DNA from: Betaproteobacteria bacterium
GTDB taxonomy: Bacteria; Pseudomonadota; Gammaproteobacteria; Burkholderiales; Ferrovaceae
Reading direction: 5' to 3'
Assembly: GCA_028866015.1 (NCBI GenBank)
Contig: JAGWIW010000003.1
Span: 53,608 to 117,607 of the forward strand
DNA length: 64,000 nt
Each line of letters opens with the position of its first letter. The first letter of the stretch is position 1. The position numbers and the translations under genes are program-made. This document shows positions 50,041-57,371 of this stretch, one piece after another. The notes under the pieces are model-generated. The model ran no database searches, was not told the origin of the DNA, and saw nothing but the letters and a program-made list of their open reading frames with translations.

Positions 50041-50576
50041 TTTTTCAGCTCCGCAATGAGGGGCAGGATCGTTTGCTGCAGCGCTTCAGGCGTGATCGGT
50101 CCAATCTGCTTGTAGCGAATGACCCCGTTCTTGTCGATTACGTAGGTTTCGGGTACGCCATAGACGCCGTAGTCGATACCAACGCGGCCGTCGGCATCCA
50201 CCGCGGTGAGCGTATAGGGATCGCCATAATCGGAAAGCCATTTCTGGGCATCCGGCGTCTGGTCCTTATAGTCAAGGCCCACCATCGGCACTGCATGGGT
50301 TCGGGAAAACCTGAGCAGCACGGGGTGTTCTTCGCGGCAGGACACGCACCAGGATGCCCACACGTTGAGCAGCCATACCTGCCCTTTCATTTCGGCCGGG
50401 CTGAAAGTCTTTCCGGGCGCATGAAGCTGGGGCAGAAGAAAGTTGGGCGCAGGACGGTTGATGAGCGGCGAAGGCACCAGATGCGGATCACGCGTGAGGC
50501 CGATGGCCATGAAAGCCACCAGGCCAACAAAGGCCAGCAGGGGAATCACAAACCAGGGGTTGAATTTCTTCTTCAT
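50037..50576 (-). CDS. ccmG: Thiol:disulfide interchange protein CcmG/DsbE
   Basis: A 179-residue membrane-anchored thioredoxin. The N-terminal helix is followed by the active site NVWASWCVSCREEHP (Cys77, Cys80), GLDYKDQTPDAQKWL and the cis-Pro segment GVYGVPETYVIDKNG. Keeps apocytochrome thiols reduced. Overlaps ccmF and ccmH by ATGA. Confidence 0.95.
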   Translation of the reverse strand: MKKKFNPWFVIPLLAFVGLVAFMAIGLTRDPHLVPSPLINRPAPNFLLPQLHAPGKTFSPAEMKGQVWLLNVWASWCVSCREEHPVLLRFSRTHAVPMVGLDYKDQTPDAQKWLSDYGDPYTLTAVDADGRVGIDYGVYGVPETYVIDKNGVIRYKQIGPITPEALQQTILPLIAELKK

Positions 50577-52501
50577 ACCGCCTTCTCCTGCGTGCGCTTT
50601 CCTCCCACCCGGTAGCGCCGGTCCGAAGCCGCGAGAATGCCACCCAACGCCATCAGCACACAGCCTCCCCAGATCCAGTTCACGAACGGCTTGTAGTACA
50701 CGCGCACGCCCCAGGCGCCATTATCCAGGGGCTCGCCAAGCGAAACGTAAAGGTCGCGATCGATGGTGGAATGGATGGCTGCTTCCGTCATGGGCATGGG
50801 CGAAGAAAAATAGGAACGCTTTTCAGGCAGCAGTTCGCCCTGCACTTCGCCGTTTCGGGCGTACGTGACGGTCCCTTGCATGGCGGTGTAATTGGGTCCC
50901 GGCACTTCGTGAACGCCCACCAGCTTGAACGTGGTTCCTGCCAGCGTGAGAGTATCCCCCGGGCCCATGCGCACATCACGCTCCAGTTCGTACCCCTTGA
51001 TCAGCGTCACCCCGATGACAAACACAGCCAGACCCAGATGGGCGGTCTGCATGCCCCAGAACCAGAAGGGAATGCGCCCAACCTTGCGCCAGGCCCAGAC
51101 CTGGCGTGCAACGCCCAGGACAAGCCAGACGGCGACCGCGATGCCAAGTGCCGAAAGGGGCGAGAACGCACCCATCAGGAACGGCACCACCAGGCCCACC
51201 ACCACGGCAATCACAATGTCCAGCCGGACCTTTTTCACTATCTGGCCAATATCGGCCCGCTTCCAGTGCGCGAGCGTGCCCAGCGGCAGGATGGCGAGCA
51301 GCGGCAGCATGAGTGGCACGAACACCGTGTTGAAATAAGGTGGCCCCACAGAGAGCTTGCCCAGGTTGAGCGCATCGATCACCATGGGGTAGATGGTACC
51401 CAGCAGCACGGACCCGGCTGCCACCACCAACAGCACGTTGTTGAGCAGCAGGAAGGATTCGCGCGAAACCAGCTTGAAGCGCCCGCCTTCACCCACTGAT
51501 GGCGCACGCCAGGCAAACAGGGTAAGCGAACCACCGATCACGAGGGCAAGGAAGATCAGCACGAAAACGCCGCGGCGCGGGTCGGTAGCAAACGCATGCA
51601 CCGAGGTCAGGACGCCAGAGCGGACGATGAAGGTCCCCACCAGCGACAGGGAGAAGGCGGCAATAGCCAGCAGCACGGTCCAGCGCTTGAAGGCGCCACG
51701 CTTTTCCGTGACGACCAGCGAGTGGATCAGGGCCGTGCCCACCAGCCAGGGCATGAATGAGGCATTTTCCACAGGATCCCAGAACCACCAGCCACCCCAG
51801 CCCAGCTCGTAATAGGCCCAGCGCGAACCGAAACAGATGCCCAGCGTCAGGAACACCCAAGCCGCGAGCGTCCAGGGCCGGGACCAGCGCGCCCAGGTGG
51901 CGTCCAGTTTTCCGGAAAGGAGCGCGGACAGGGCAAACGCAAAGGCCACGGAAAAACCCACATAGCCCATGTAAAGCATGGGAGGGTGATAAACGAGGCC
52001 CGGGTCCTGCAGCAACGGGTTGAGATCGCGCCCTTCCTGCGCCGCCGGAAAGAGACGGTCAAAAGGATTGGACGTGAGCAGGATGAACATCAGGAACCCG
52101 ATTATCACGAGCCCCAGCACCCCCAGCACTCGCGCCACGATGGGGTCCGGCAGACGTCGGGAAAAAAGGGCCACGGCAGCAGTCCAGCCGGAAAGCATCA
52201 GCACCCACAGCAGCAGAGAGCCTTCATGCCCCCCCCATACGGCAGAAAACTTGTATTGCACCGGAAGCTTGGAGTTGGAATGCTCGGTCACATAGAGCAC
52301 TGAAAAATCGTTGTGCAGGAAAGACCAGGCAAGGCAGGCAAAAGCCACCGCCACGCACAGAAAGAGGGTCAGTGCCGTGGGGCGCGCAAGCCCGATCCAG
52401 GCAGCCACCCCTTTCTGGGCTCCAGCCAGGGCAAAGAAAGCCAGCGCAACAGACAGCAGCATGGCAAGGATCAAGGCAAAGTGTCCAAGTTCAGGAATCA
52501 T
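50573..52501 (-). CDS. ccmF: Cytochrome c heme lyase subunit CcmF
   Basis: A 642-residue polytopic synthetase that attaches heme to apocytochromes. The WWD domain WGGWWFWDPVENASFMPWL is intact, with HSNSKLPVQYKFSAVWGGHEGSLLLW and PPMLYMGYVGFSVAFAFALSAL carrying His ligands. First gene of the leftward ccmFGHI operon. The start at 52501 gives MIPELGHFALILAM, the normal CcmF N-terminus. Confidence 0.97.
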   Translation of the reverse strand: MIPELGHFALILAMLLSVALAFFALAGAQKGVAAWIGLARPTALTLFLCVAVAFACLAWSFLHNDFSVLYVTEHSNSKLPVQYKFSAVWGGHEGSLLLWVLMLSGWTAAVALFSRRLPDPIVARVLGVLGLVIIGFLMFILLTSNPFDRLFPAAQEGRDLNPLLQDPGLVYHPPMLYMGYVGFSVAFAFALSALLSGKLDATWARWSRPWTLAAWVFLTLGICFGSRWAYYELGWGGWWFWDPVENASFMPWLVGTALIHSLVVTEKRGAFKRWTVLLAIAAFSLSLVGTFIVRSGVLTSVHAFATDPRRGVFVLIFLALVIGGSLTLFAWRAPSVGEGGRFKLVSRESFLLLNNVLLVVAAGSVLLGTIYPMVIDALNLGKLSVGPPYFNTVFVPLMLPLLAILPLGTLAHWKRADIGQIVKKVRLDIVIAVVVGLVVPFLMGAFSPLSALGIAVAVWLVLGVARQVWAWRKVGRIPFWFWGMQTAHLGLAVFVIGVTLIKGYELERDVRMGPGDTLTLAGTTFKLVGVHEVPGPNYTAMQGTVTYARNGEVQGELLPEKRSYFSSPMPMTEAAIHSTIDRDLYVSLGEPLDNGAWGVRVYYKPFVNWIWGGCVLMALGGILAASDRRYRVGGKRTQEKAV

Positions 52502-52608
52502 CCGGCACCCATTTGCATCAAGAATTCAGGGAAAGTCCGTAAGTGTACATCAGCCGGGCATATAATAAAGGCAGCAGGTCTGCTGACGGGTTCATACGGG
52601 AGGTCGTC

Positions 52609-53037
52609 ATGTTCAAACACATCCTAATTGCCACGGATGGATCGGAGCTGTCGCACAAGGCCGTCTCCGGCGGCCTTGAAATGGCCAAAGCACTGGGGGC
52701 AAGGGTCACAGCTTATTCTTGCGTGGTGGAATACCTGCCCATGACGGAATTTGCAGTGGAAACCCCGCAGGCAGTCATGGAGCAGCTGGAAGGCGAAGCC
52801 GAACGGCACCTCAAGGCATTTGCCGAGCAGGCTGCAGCTGCCGGCGTTCCCTTCGAAACAGTCAAAAGCACCGAATTTTCCCCTTACACCGGAATCATCG
52901 AAACCGCCCGCAAGCACCATTGCGACCTGATCATGATGGCTTCACATGGACGCCGGGGTCTGGCGGGCATGCTGCTGGGCAGCGAAACCCAGAAAGTGCT
53001 GACTCATTCGCGAATTCCGGTGCTCGTCTATCGCTGA
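52609..53037 (+). CDS. Universal stress protein, UspA family
   Basis: A 142-residue single Usp domain: MFKHILIATDGSELSHKAV at the N-terminus and an ATP-binding type C-terminus (MMASHGRRGLAGMLLGSETQKVLTHSRIPVLVYR, G-2x-G-9x-G-S/T). The start at 52609 has GGGAGG upstream, and a TATAAT hexamer lies at 52561-52566. Role is stress survival; the specific stimulus is unknown. Confidence 0.93.
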   Translation: MFKHILIATDGSELSHKAVSGGLEMAKALGARVTAYSCVVEYLPMTEFAVETPQAVMEQLEGEAERHLKAFAEQAAAAGVPFETVKSTEFSPYTGIIETARKHHCDLIMMASHGRRGLAGMLLGSETQKVLTHSRIPVLVYR

Positions 53038-53038
53038 A

Positions 53039-53611
53039 TCACTGGCGGATTGCACCCGGTGGCGTGGCCGGTACCGCACGCCACGGTTCAGGACATTGGG
53101 TAACGTAGGGATAGTAGCCCTTGGCCGACTGGCAGTAAAACCAGTTCTGGGGTGCCGCAGGGCCGGCAGGACCAACATAGGTGGTTCCCTGGGGAGACAC
53201 GGGGGTCTGGTTTACCACCACGGTTGCCGGAGGAGCGGCATAGTAGCCGTAACCTACCCCCCAGGGATAGGGATCGTAGAACCACGGATCTGTCATGGCC
53301 CATCCAATGCCAAGGCCGGCGCCCCATCCCCAGCCTCCCCAGCCCCAGTCGCCCCGGTACCAGGGCCGATTACCCCAGTAGCCTCCGCCCCGATTCCAGC
53401 CATTCCAGCCATGTCCGGCATAAGTACCTGCATGGCTGGGAAACGTGCCGAACTGACGGCCTCCGCGCCCGAAGTGGCCTGCCCCGCCACCCATGCGGCC
53501 TCCGCCAAAATGCCCCCCCCCGCCATGATCAGCCCAGGCAGGACCTGCGACCATCAGGGACAACAGCGCCAGAGGGAGCAGTCCGCGGGTTGCCATTGCG
53601 GGCTTTTTCAT
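53039..53611 (-). CDS. Exported Gly/Trp/Tyr-rich protein
   Basis: A 190-residue protein with a signal peptide (cut near AWA|DHGG). The mature protein is low complexity: Gly/His-rich, then Gly-Trp repeats (GWGGWGWGAGLGIGW), then a Pro/Tyr stretch, and a more conserved C-terminus NWFYCQSAKGYYPYVTQCPEPWRAVP with two Cys that may form a disulfide. This C-terminal motif recurs in exported proteins of many proteobacteria; function unknown. It lies 38 bases after the Spy-like gene and is likely co-transcribed. Confidence 0.78.
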   Translation of the reverse strand: MKKPAMATRGLLPLALLSLMVAGPAWADHGGGGHFGGGRMGGGAGHFGRGGRQFGTFPSHAGTYAGHGWNGWNRGGGYWGNRPWYRGDWGWGGWGWGAGLGIGWAMTDPWFYDPYPWGVGYGYYAAPPATVVVNQTPVSPQGTTYVGPAGPAAPQNWFYCQSAKGYYPYVTQCPEPWRAVPATPPGAIRQ

Positions 53612-53649
53612 GACGAAGCCTCCATCACATCTAAAGAGGGATGAGCCGC

Positions 53650-54258
53650 TCAGTATCCTCCTCCGGTCCCGCGAAGATGGTGCCCCTCATAGGCATGCCC
53701 CATCATTCCGTGACCAATCCAGCCTCCCTGGTAAGACTGCTGCCAGTAAAGATCAAAAATCGTTTTCTGTTTTGCATCCAGCGTGCCATAGAACTTTTTG
53801 GTATTGGCCAGCGCTGTTTCCAGCAAGGCCACGTGATCCTGCATGCGCTTGATTTCTGCGCGCATGTGTTCCAGGCCACGGGCCATGCGGTCCGGCGTCG
53901 ACAGGCTGGAATGGGCCGGATCCTCCATCGGACCAAGCTTCATGTGGGCTTCGCGCCAGTGCCGCACTTTTTCGGTCTGGGCTTTCACGTTGTCCAGCAC
54001 TTCGTGCGACCAGGTATCCCAAGCGGGCTGCTGCGCCGCAGTAAGATCGAGTTTGGTTTTGAGGTCCCCCAGCATGCGCTCGGTATGACCCACCCAATCC
54101 ACCGGCCCGAAAGACCCCCAACCTCCGGGAGCAGACGGCGCGGAAGCAGCAGGCGGCTGGGAGGCCGGCGCCTTCTCCGCAGCCCATAAGGGAGACTGTT
54201 GCAGCAGCAGAGCGCTGCCGGCGATCAGGATCAGTTTCTGAATCGAGGAAATGTGCAT
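53650..54258 (-). CDS. Periplasmic Spy/CpxP (LTXXQ)-like protein
   Basis: A 202-residue exported protein. After the signal peptide (cut near LWA|AEK) and a Pro/Ala linker, helical sequence contains two LTXXQ-type motifs: LDLTAAQQPAWDTW and TLDAKQKTIFD, the hallmark of Spy/CpxP periplasmic chaperones and metal- or envelope-stress proteins. The start at 54258 (MHISSIQKL) is six bases after GGGAG; earlier ATGs are possible. Upstream of the Gly-rich gene. Confidence 0.82.
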   Translation of the reverse strand: MHISSIQKLILIAGSALLLQQSPLWAAEKAPASQPPAASAPSAPGGWGSFGPVDWVGHTERMLGDLKTKLDLTAAQQPAWDTWSHEVLDNVKAQTEKVRHWREAHMKLGPMEDPAHSSLSTPDRMARGLEHMRAEIKRMQDHVALLETALANTKKFYGTLDAKQKTIFDLYWQQSYQGGWIGHGMMGHAYEGHHLRGTGGGY

Positions 54259-54386
54259 CATGAACTCCCGGGTCACTAATGATTGAGATTAGGCTCTATC
54301 ATAATGACAACAGATGCCTGGTGTTTGTTTCAAGGGGCACTATGTAACAAATTGTGGGATGACCAGGAACAGCGCGGGATCACTGA

Positions 54387-54863
54387 TCAGCGCGTGGGCT
54401 GGTGCTTCCAGCGGATGGAATAGGAAGCCACCAACACCTCCACCAGCAGCAACACCAGGGCGATCAGGAACGAGCCGATCCCGCTCACGAAGGTACTGAC
54501 CACGATCCGGCTCAGCTGCAGGCGGTCGCCACTGGTTTCGGCCAGGAACAGTTCAAGCACGGTCAGCCCGATCATCACCCCGCAAATCACCACGAACACC
54601 ATGGAAGCATTGATGAGCCAACCACGCGTGGCGAGCTGGCCCAGCTCGGTTTCAAAACCGGATTTCTGGGGCAGGGCGGAAGCATCGGGAACAAGCAGCT
54701 TGTCCTGGAGAAAACGCGAACGGTCCACCACGCGGGAGAGGCGCTGGGTCAGGGCGGACACCAGGTTGGCGACAGCGGTCAGCAGAAACACTGGCGCAAG
54801 TGCAAGCTGGATGCCCTCGGTCAGGGAGGCTGTATCGGCAACCATCGGTGTGAGGTGGATCAT
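54387..54863 (-). CDS. DUF2721 membrane protein
   Basis: A 158-residue protein with three helices: IQLALAPVFLLTAVANLVSALTQRLSRVVDRSR followed by a soluble loop, then LINASMVFVVICGVMIGLTVLELFLA and a C-terminal helix. The first segment is the DUF2721 signature. Function unknown. Its ATG (54863) shares TGATG with the lrgB stop, which supports this start and coupling to the operon. Confidence 0.85.
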   Translation of the reverse strand: MIHLTPMVADTASLTEGIQLALAPVFLLTAVANLVSALTQRLSRVVDRSRFLQDKLLVPDASALPQKSGFETELGQLATRGWLINASMVFVVICGVMIGLTVLELFLAETSGDRLQLSRIVVSTFVSGIGSFLIALVLLLVEVLVASYSIRWKHQPTR

Positions 54864-55594
54864 CAAAAAAGTGGAATATAGCCTGCAACCAGGGGAATGG
54901 CCACTGCCCCCAGAATGCCATGCAACCCCATGGCAAGGCTGGCGTAGGTTCCCGCCTCCGGATGGATGCTGAAGGCCCGGGAGGTCCCGATTCCGTGTGC
55001 CGCCACGCCGATGGCAAAGCCCCGCTGCCACCAGTCCTTGATTCCCAGCGCATCAAGGACGTAACGCGCAAGCACTGCCCCCAGGATGCCCGTGATGACG
55101 GCAAACACCGCCGTCAGCGTGGGGGAATAACCCAGGCGTTCCGCCACCCCCATGGCGATCGGGGCAGTGACGGACTTGGAGACCATGGCTCCGATGATGG
55201 CGTGATCGGCCCCCAGGCTGCGGGCAATGCCCACGGCGCTGACAATGGACACCAGCCCCCCCGACATCAAGGCCAGCAGCAAGGGTCCCATGCGCCCTCG
55301 CAACTCACGAAAGCCCCGGTATATCGGCACTGCCAGTGAAACGGTGGCAGTGCCCAGGAGAAAATGCACAAACTGGGCGCCTTCAAAATACTTGGCATAA
55401 GGCATGTCGAGCAGTTCCAGGCTGACCGCCACAATCACCACGGCAATGGCCACCGGGTTGGCCAGGGGATTGCGGTTGCTGCGCATATACAGGTAAAACC
55501 CGATCTGGTAGGCCGTCAGGGTGAGAATCAGCGCAAGCAGCGGGCTGCCGGACAGGTAGACCCAGATTTCATGAATCGGCAACGGCCTACTCAT
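54863..55594 (-). CDS. lrgB: LrgB family antiholin-like / CidB-type membrane protein
   Basis: A 243-residue polytopic protein with the LrgB signature GADHAIIGAMVSKSVTAPIAMGVAERLG and AHGIGTSRAF. LrgB/CidB works with LrgA/CidA; studied homologues affect autolysis or export of small metabolites such as pyruvate or glycolate. Overlaps lrgA by eight bases and the DUF2721 gene by one base. Confidence 0.93.
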   Translation of the reverse strand: MSRPLPIHEIWVYLSGSPLLALILTLTAYQIGFYLYMRSNRNPLANPVAIAVVIVAVSLELLDMPYAKYFEGAQFVHFLLGTATVSLAVPIYRGFRELRGRMGPLLLALMSGGLVSIVSAVGIARSLGADHAIIGAMVSKSVTAPIAMGVAERLGYSPTLTAVFAVITGILGAVLARYVLDALGIKDWWQRGFAIGVAAHGIGTSRAFSIHPEAGTYASLAMGLHGILGAVAIPLVAGYIPLF

Positions 55595-55934
55595 GGGTTG
55601 CCTTGCGGCTCAGGCCCTTGAGCACCAGTGCAGTCACCGCAACCGTCAGCAGCACGCTGCCCAGCAGCGCCAGCACGACAGCCCAGGCATGTTCGCGCAG
55701 CTGGGGCAGGAAGAGGATCACGCCAGTGGCGGCCGGCACAAACAGGAGTCCCAGGTGCTGGCTGAACGTGTCAGAAACCAGTGCCAGGTTTTCCGGTACG
55801 CGGCCGCGCAGGTTCAGGAATACCAGAAGGAAAACCAGGCCCAGCACCGGACCGGGAATGGAGGGCAGGAGAAAATGGGATGCCAGTTCGCCCGCCCCCT
55901 GCCACAACAGGATCTGAACCAGCCCTGGAATCAT
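55587..55934 (-). CDS. lrgA: LrgA/CidA family holin-like protein
   Basis: A 115-residue four-helix protein with the family motif LLPSIPGPVLGLVFLLVFL and LLFVPAATGVILF. Partner of LrgB. Starts in ATGA overlap with dps and ends in overlap with lrgB. Confidence 0.92.
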   Translation of the reverse strand: MIPGLVQILLWQGAGELASHFLLPSIPGPVLGLVFLLVFLNLRGRVPENLALVSDTFSQHLGLLFVPAATGVILFLPQLREHAWAVVLALLGSVLLTVAVTALVLKGLSRKATHE

Positions 55935-56419
55935 GTCTCCAGAAGCGCTCGCAGCATCCAGGCTGTTTTTTCGTGGATGTCCATGCGTTGCGTGAGCAGG
56001 TCCGCTGTCGGCTGGTCGTCAGCCGCATCGGCACGCTTGAACACTTCCCGTGCCGTAGCCGCCACGCGCTCGTGGCCCGCGGCCAGCATTTCCACCATGC
56101 GCTGGGCTTTGGGCGGCGTGGCAGGAACATCGGGCAGCGCCGTCAATTTGGCAAACGCCGCGTAGGATCCCGGCGCGGGGAAACCCAGGGCCCGGATGCG
56201 CTCGGCAATTGGATCCACCGCGTTCCACAGTTCCGTGTACTGGGCCATGAACATGGTGTGCAGGGTGTTGAACTGCGGCCCGGTCACGTTCCAGTGGAAA
56301 TTGTGGGTGGTCAGGTAAAGCGTATACGTGTCCGCCAGCAAGCGGCTCAAACCGGTCGAAATGGCTTTGCGGTCAGCTTCGGAAATGCCGATTTTTATGG
56401 ATGGTGTTTTTTTGGCCAT
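55931..56419 (-). CDS. dps: Dps family ferritin-like DNA-binding/protective protein
   Basis: A 162-residue Dps. The ferroxidase site is shared between subunits: THNFHWNVTGPQF (His), and LWNAVDPIAERIRALG (Asp/Glu). The short Lys-containing N-terminus (MAKKTPSIKIG) could contact DNA. It oxidises and stores iron and protects DNA from peroxide. Ribosome site AAGGGG lies six bases before the ATG. It is tied by overlap to lrgA and lies 15 bases after the TPR gene. Confidence 0.95.
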   Translation of the reverse strand: MAKKTPSIKIGISEADRKAISTGLSRLLADTYTLYLTTHNFHWNVTGPQFNTLHTMFMAQYTELWNAVDPIAERIRALGFPAPGSYAAFAKLTALPDVPATPPKAQRMVEMLAAGHERVAATAREVFKRADAADDQPTADLLTQRMDIHEKTAWMLRALLET

Positions 56420-56434
56420 GAAATCCCCTTAGCC

Positions 56435-57205
56435 TCAAGTCCAGTCAGAACCCGAACCACCGCCGGAATCCCACGATCCGCCTCCGGAATCCCACGATCC
56501 CGCATCAGAAACGCCGAAATCCTGGCCACCCATGTCGCTGTTGGCCACGGGACCAGCTCCCGGCGCGGTACCGCGCTCAGGCCCGTCCACCAGGCGATGC
56601 GCCAAGGCTTCTCCGGCCACCATGCCCGCACCCAGTGCGGCACCCGTGGCCAATGTTCCAAGAATGCCTGATCCTCCGCCGCCCATGGGAGCCATTGGCG
56701 TCCCCATCGGCGCCGCACCAGGCGGGTAATAGCCCGGACCGGGCTGGCCATACATCGCCGGCGCGCTTTGCCGGGCCTGGCGACGCACCATCCACAGCAC
56801 GAACAACAACCCCAGGCCTCCCAGGACCAGGATCAAGCCCCAGGACATGCCTGATCCGGTACCGCTTCCCGCCACGCCGCTGCGGGCGCCCAACTGTGCC
56901 CGCAGTTGCTGAACGGCCGACGGATTGGCAAAGGGCAGGCCGGGCTCGAGTTTCTCTGCCTGCGCCAGTTCATTGCGCGCGGCCGGAATATCACCCGAAC
57001 GGGCCAGGACTTCCGCATTCACGTAATGGGCCTTGGCGCTGTTGGGATGCAACCGCACCACTTCCTGCATCATGCTGCGCGCCTCGGCCAGATGGCCACT
57101 GCGTGCTGCGCCGTAAACCTGGTCCAGGGTCGGCTCCGCCGCCGCCGCCAGGCCAGTCTGGACTACCAGGAAAAGTGCCAAACACAGTCGTACCCAAAAC
57201 TTCAT
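56435..57205 (-). CDS. Exported/membrane TPR protein with Gly/Ser-rich tail
   Basis: A 256-residue protein: signal peptide (to AAA|EP, about 24), a TPR pair (ARSMMQEVVRLHPNSAKAHYVNAEVLARSGDIPAARNELAQAEKLEP), one membrane helix (SWGLILVLGGLGLLFVLWMV), then a Gly/Pro-rich cytosolic part and a C-terminal tandem repeat of DSGGGSW (two copies, 21-base DNA period, 56463-56500). Function unknown; similar architecture occurs in betaproteobacteria. The start is MKFWVRLCLALF at 57205. Confidence 0.75.
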   Translation of the reverse strand: MKFWVRLCLALFLVVQTGLAAAAEPTLDQVYGAARSGHLAEARSMMQEVVRLHPNSAKAHYVNAEVLARSGDIPAARNELAQAEKLEPGLPFANPSAVQQLRAQLGARSGVAGSGTGSGMSWGLILVLGGLGLLFVLWMVRRQARQSAPAMYGQPGPGYYPPGAAPMGTPMAPMGGGGSGILGTLATGAALGAGMVAGEALAHRLVDGPERGTAPGAGPVANSDMGGQDFGVSDAGSWDSGGGSWDSGGGSGSDWT

Positions 57206-57371
57206 GTCGCGTCCTCCGCAATGCTGGTCTGATGGGACAGGGACACCGGCGTGTCCGTTCCTTGGCATCATAATGCCACAACGCTGATATATGGGTGCTT
57301 TCCCCTGAATTACAAGGGCGTTGGCGCGCTGAATTTACGGACAGGCTCGTGAAATGTTACGCTGACCGGCC

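Noticed and set aside
55587..55934. Prophage lysis gene (holin-like lrgA)
   Set aside because: LrgA/CidA are chromosomal; lrgB and dps overlaps show a bacterial operon.
56463..56500. Tandem repeat as a possible CRISPR or satellite
   Set aside because: Only two copies of a 21-base unit that encode DSGGGSW within the TPR protein; it is coding low complexity.
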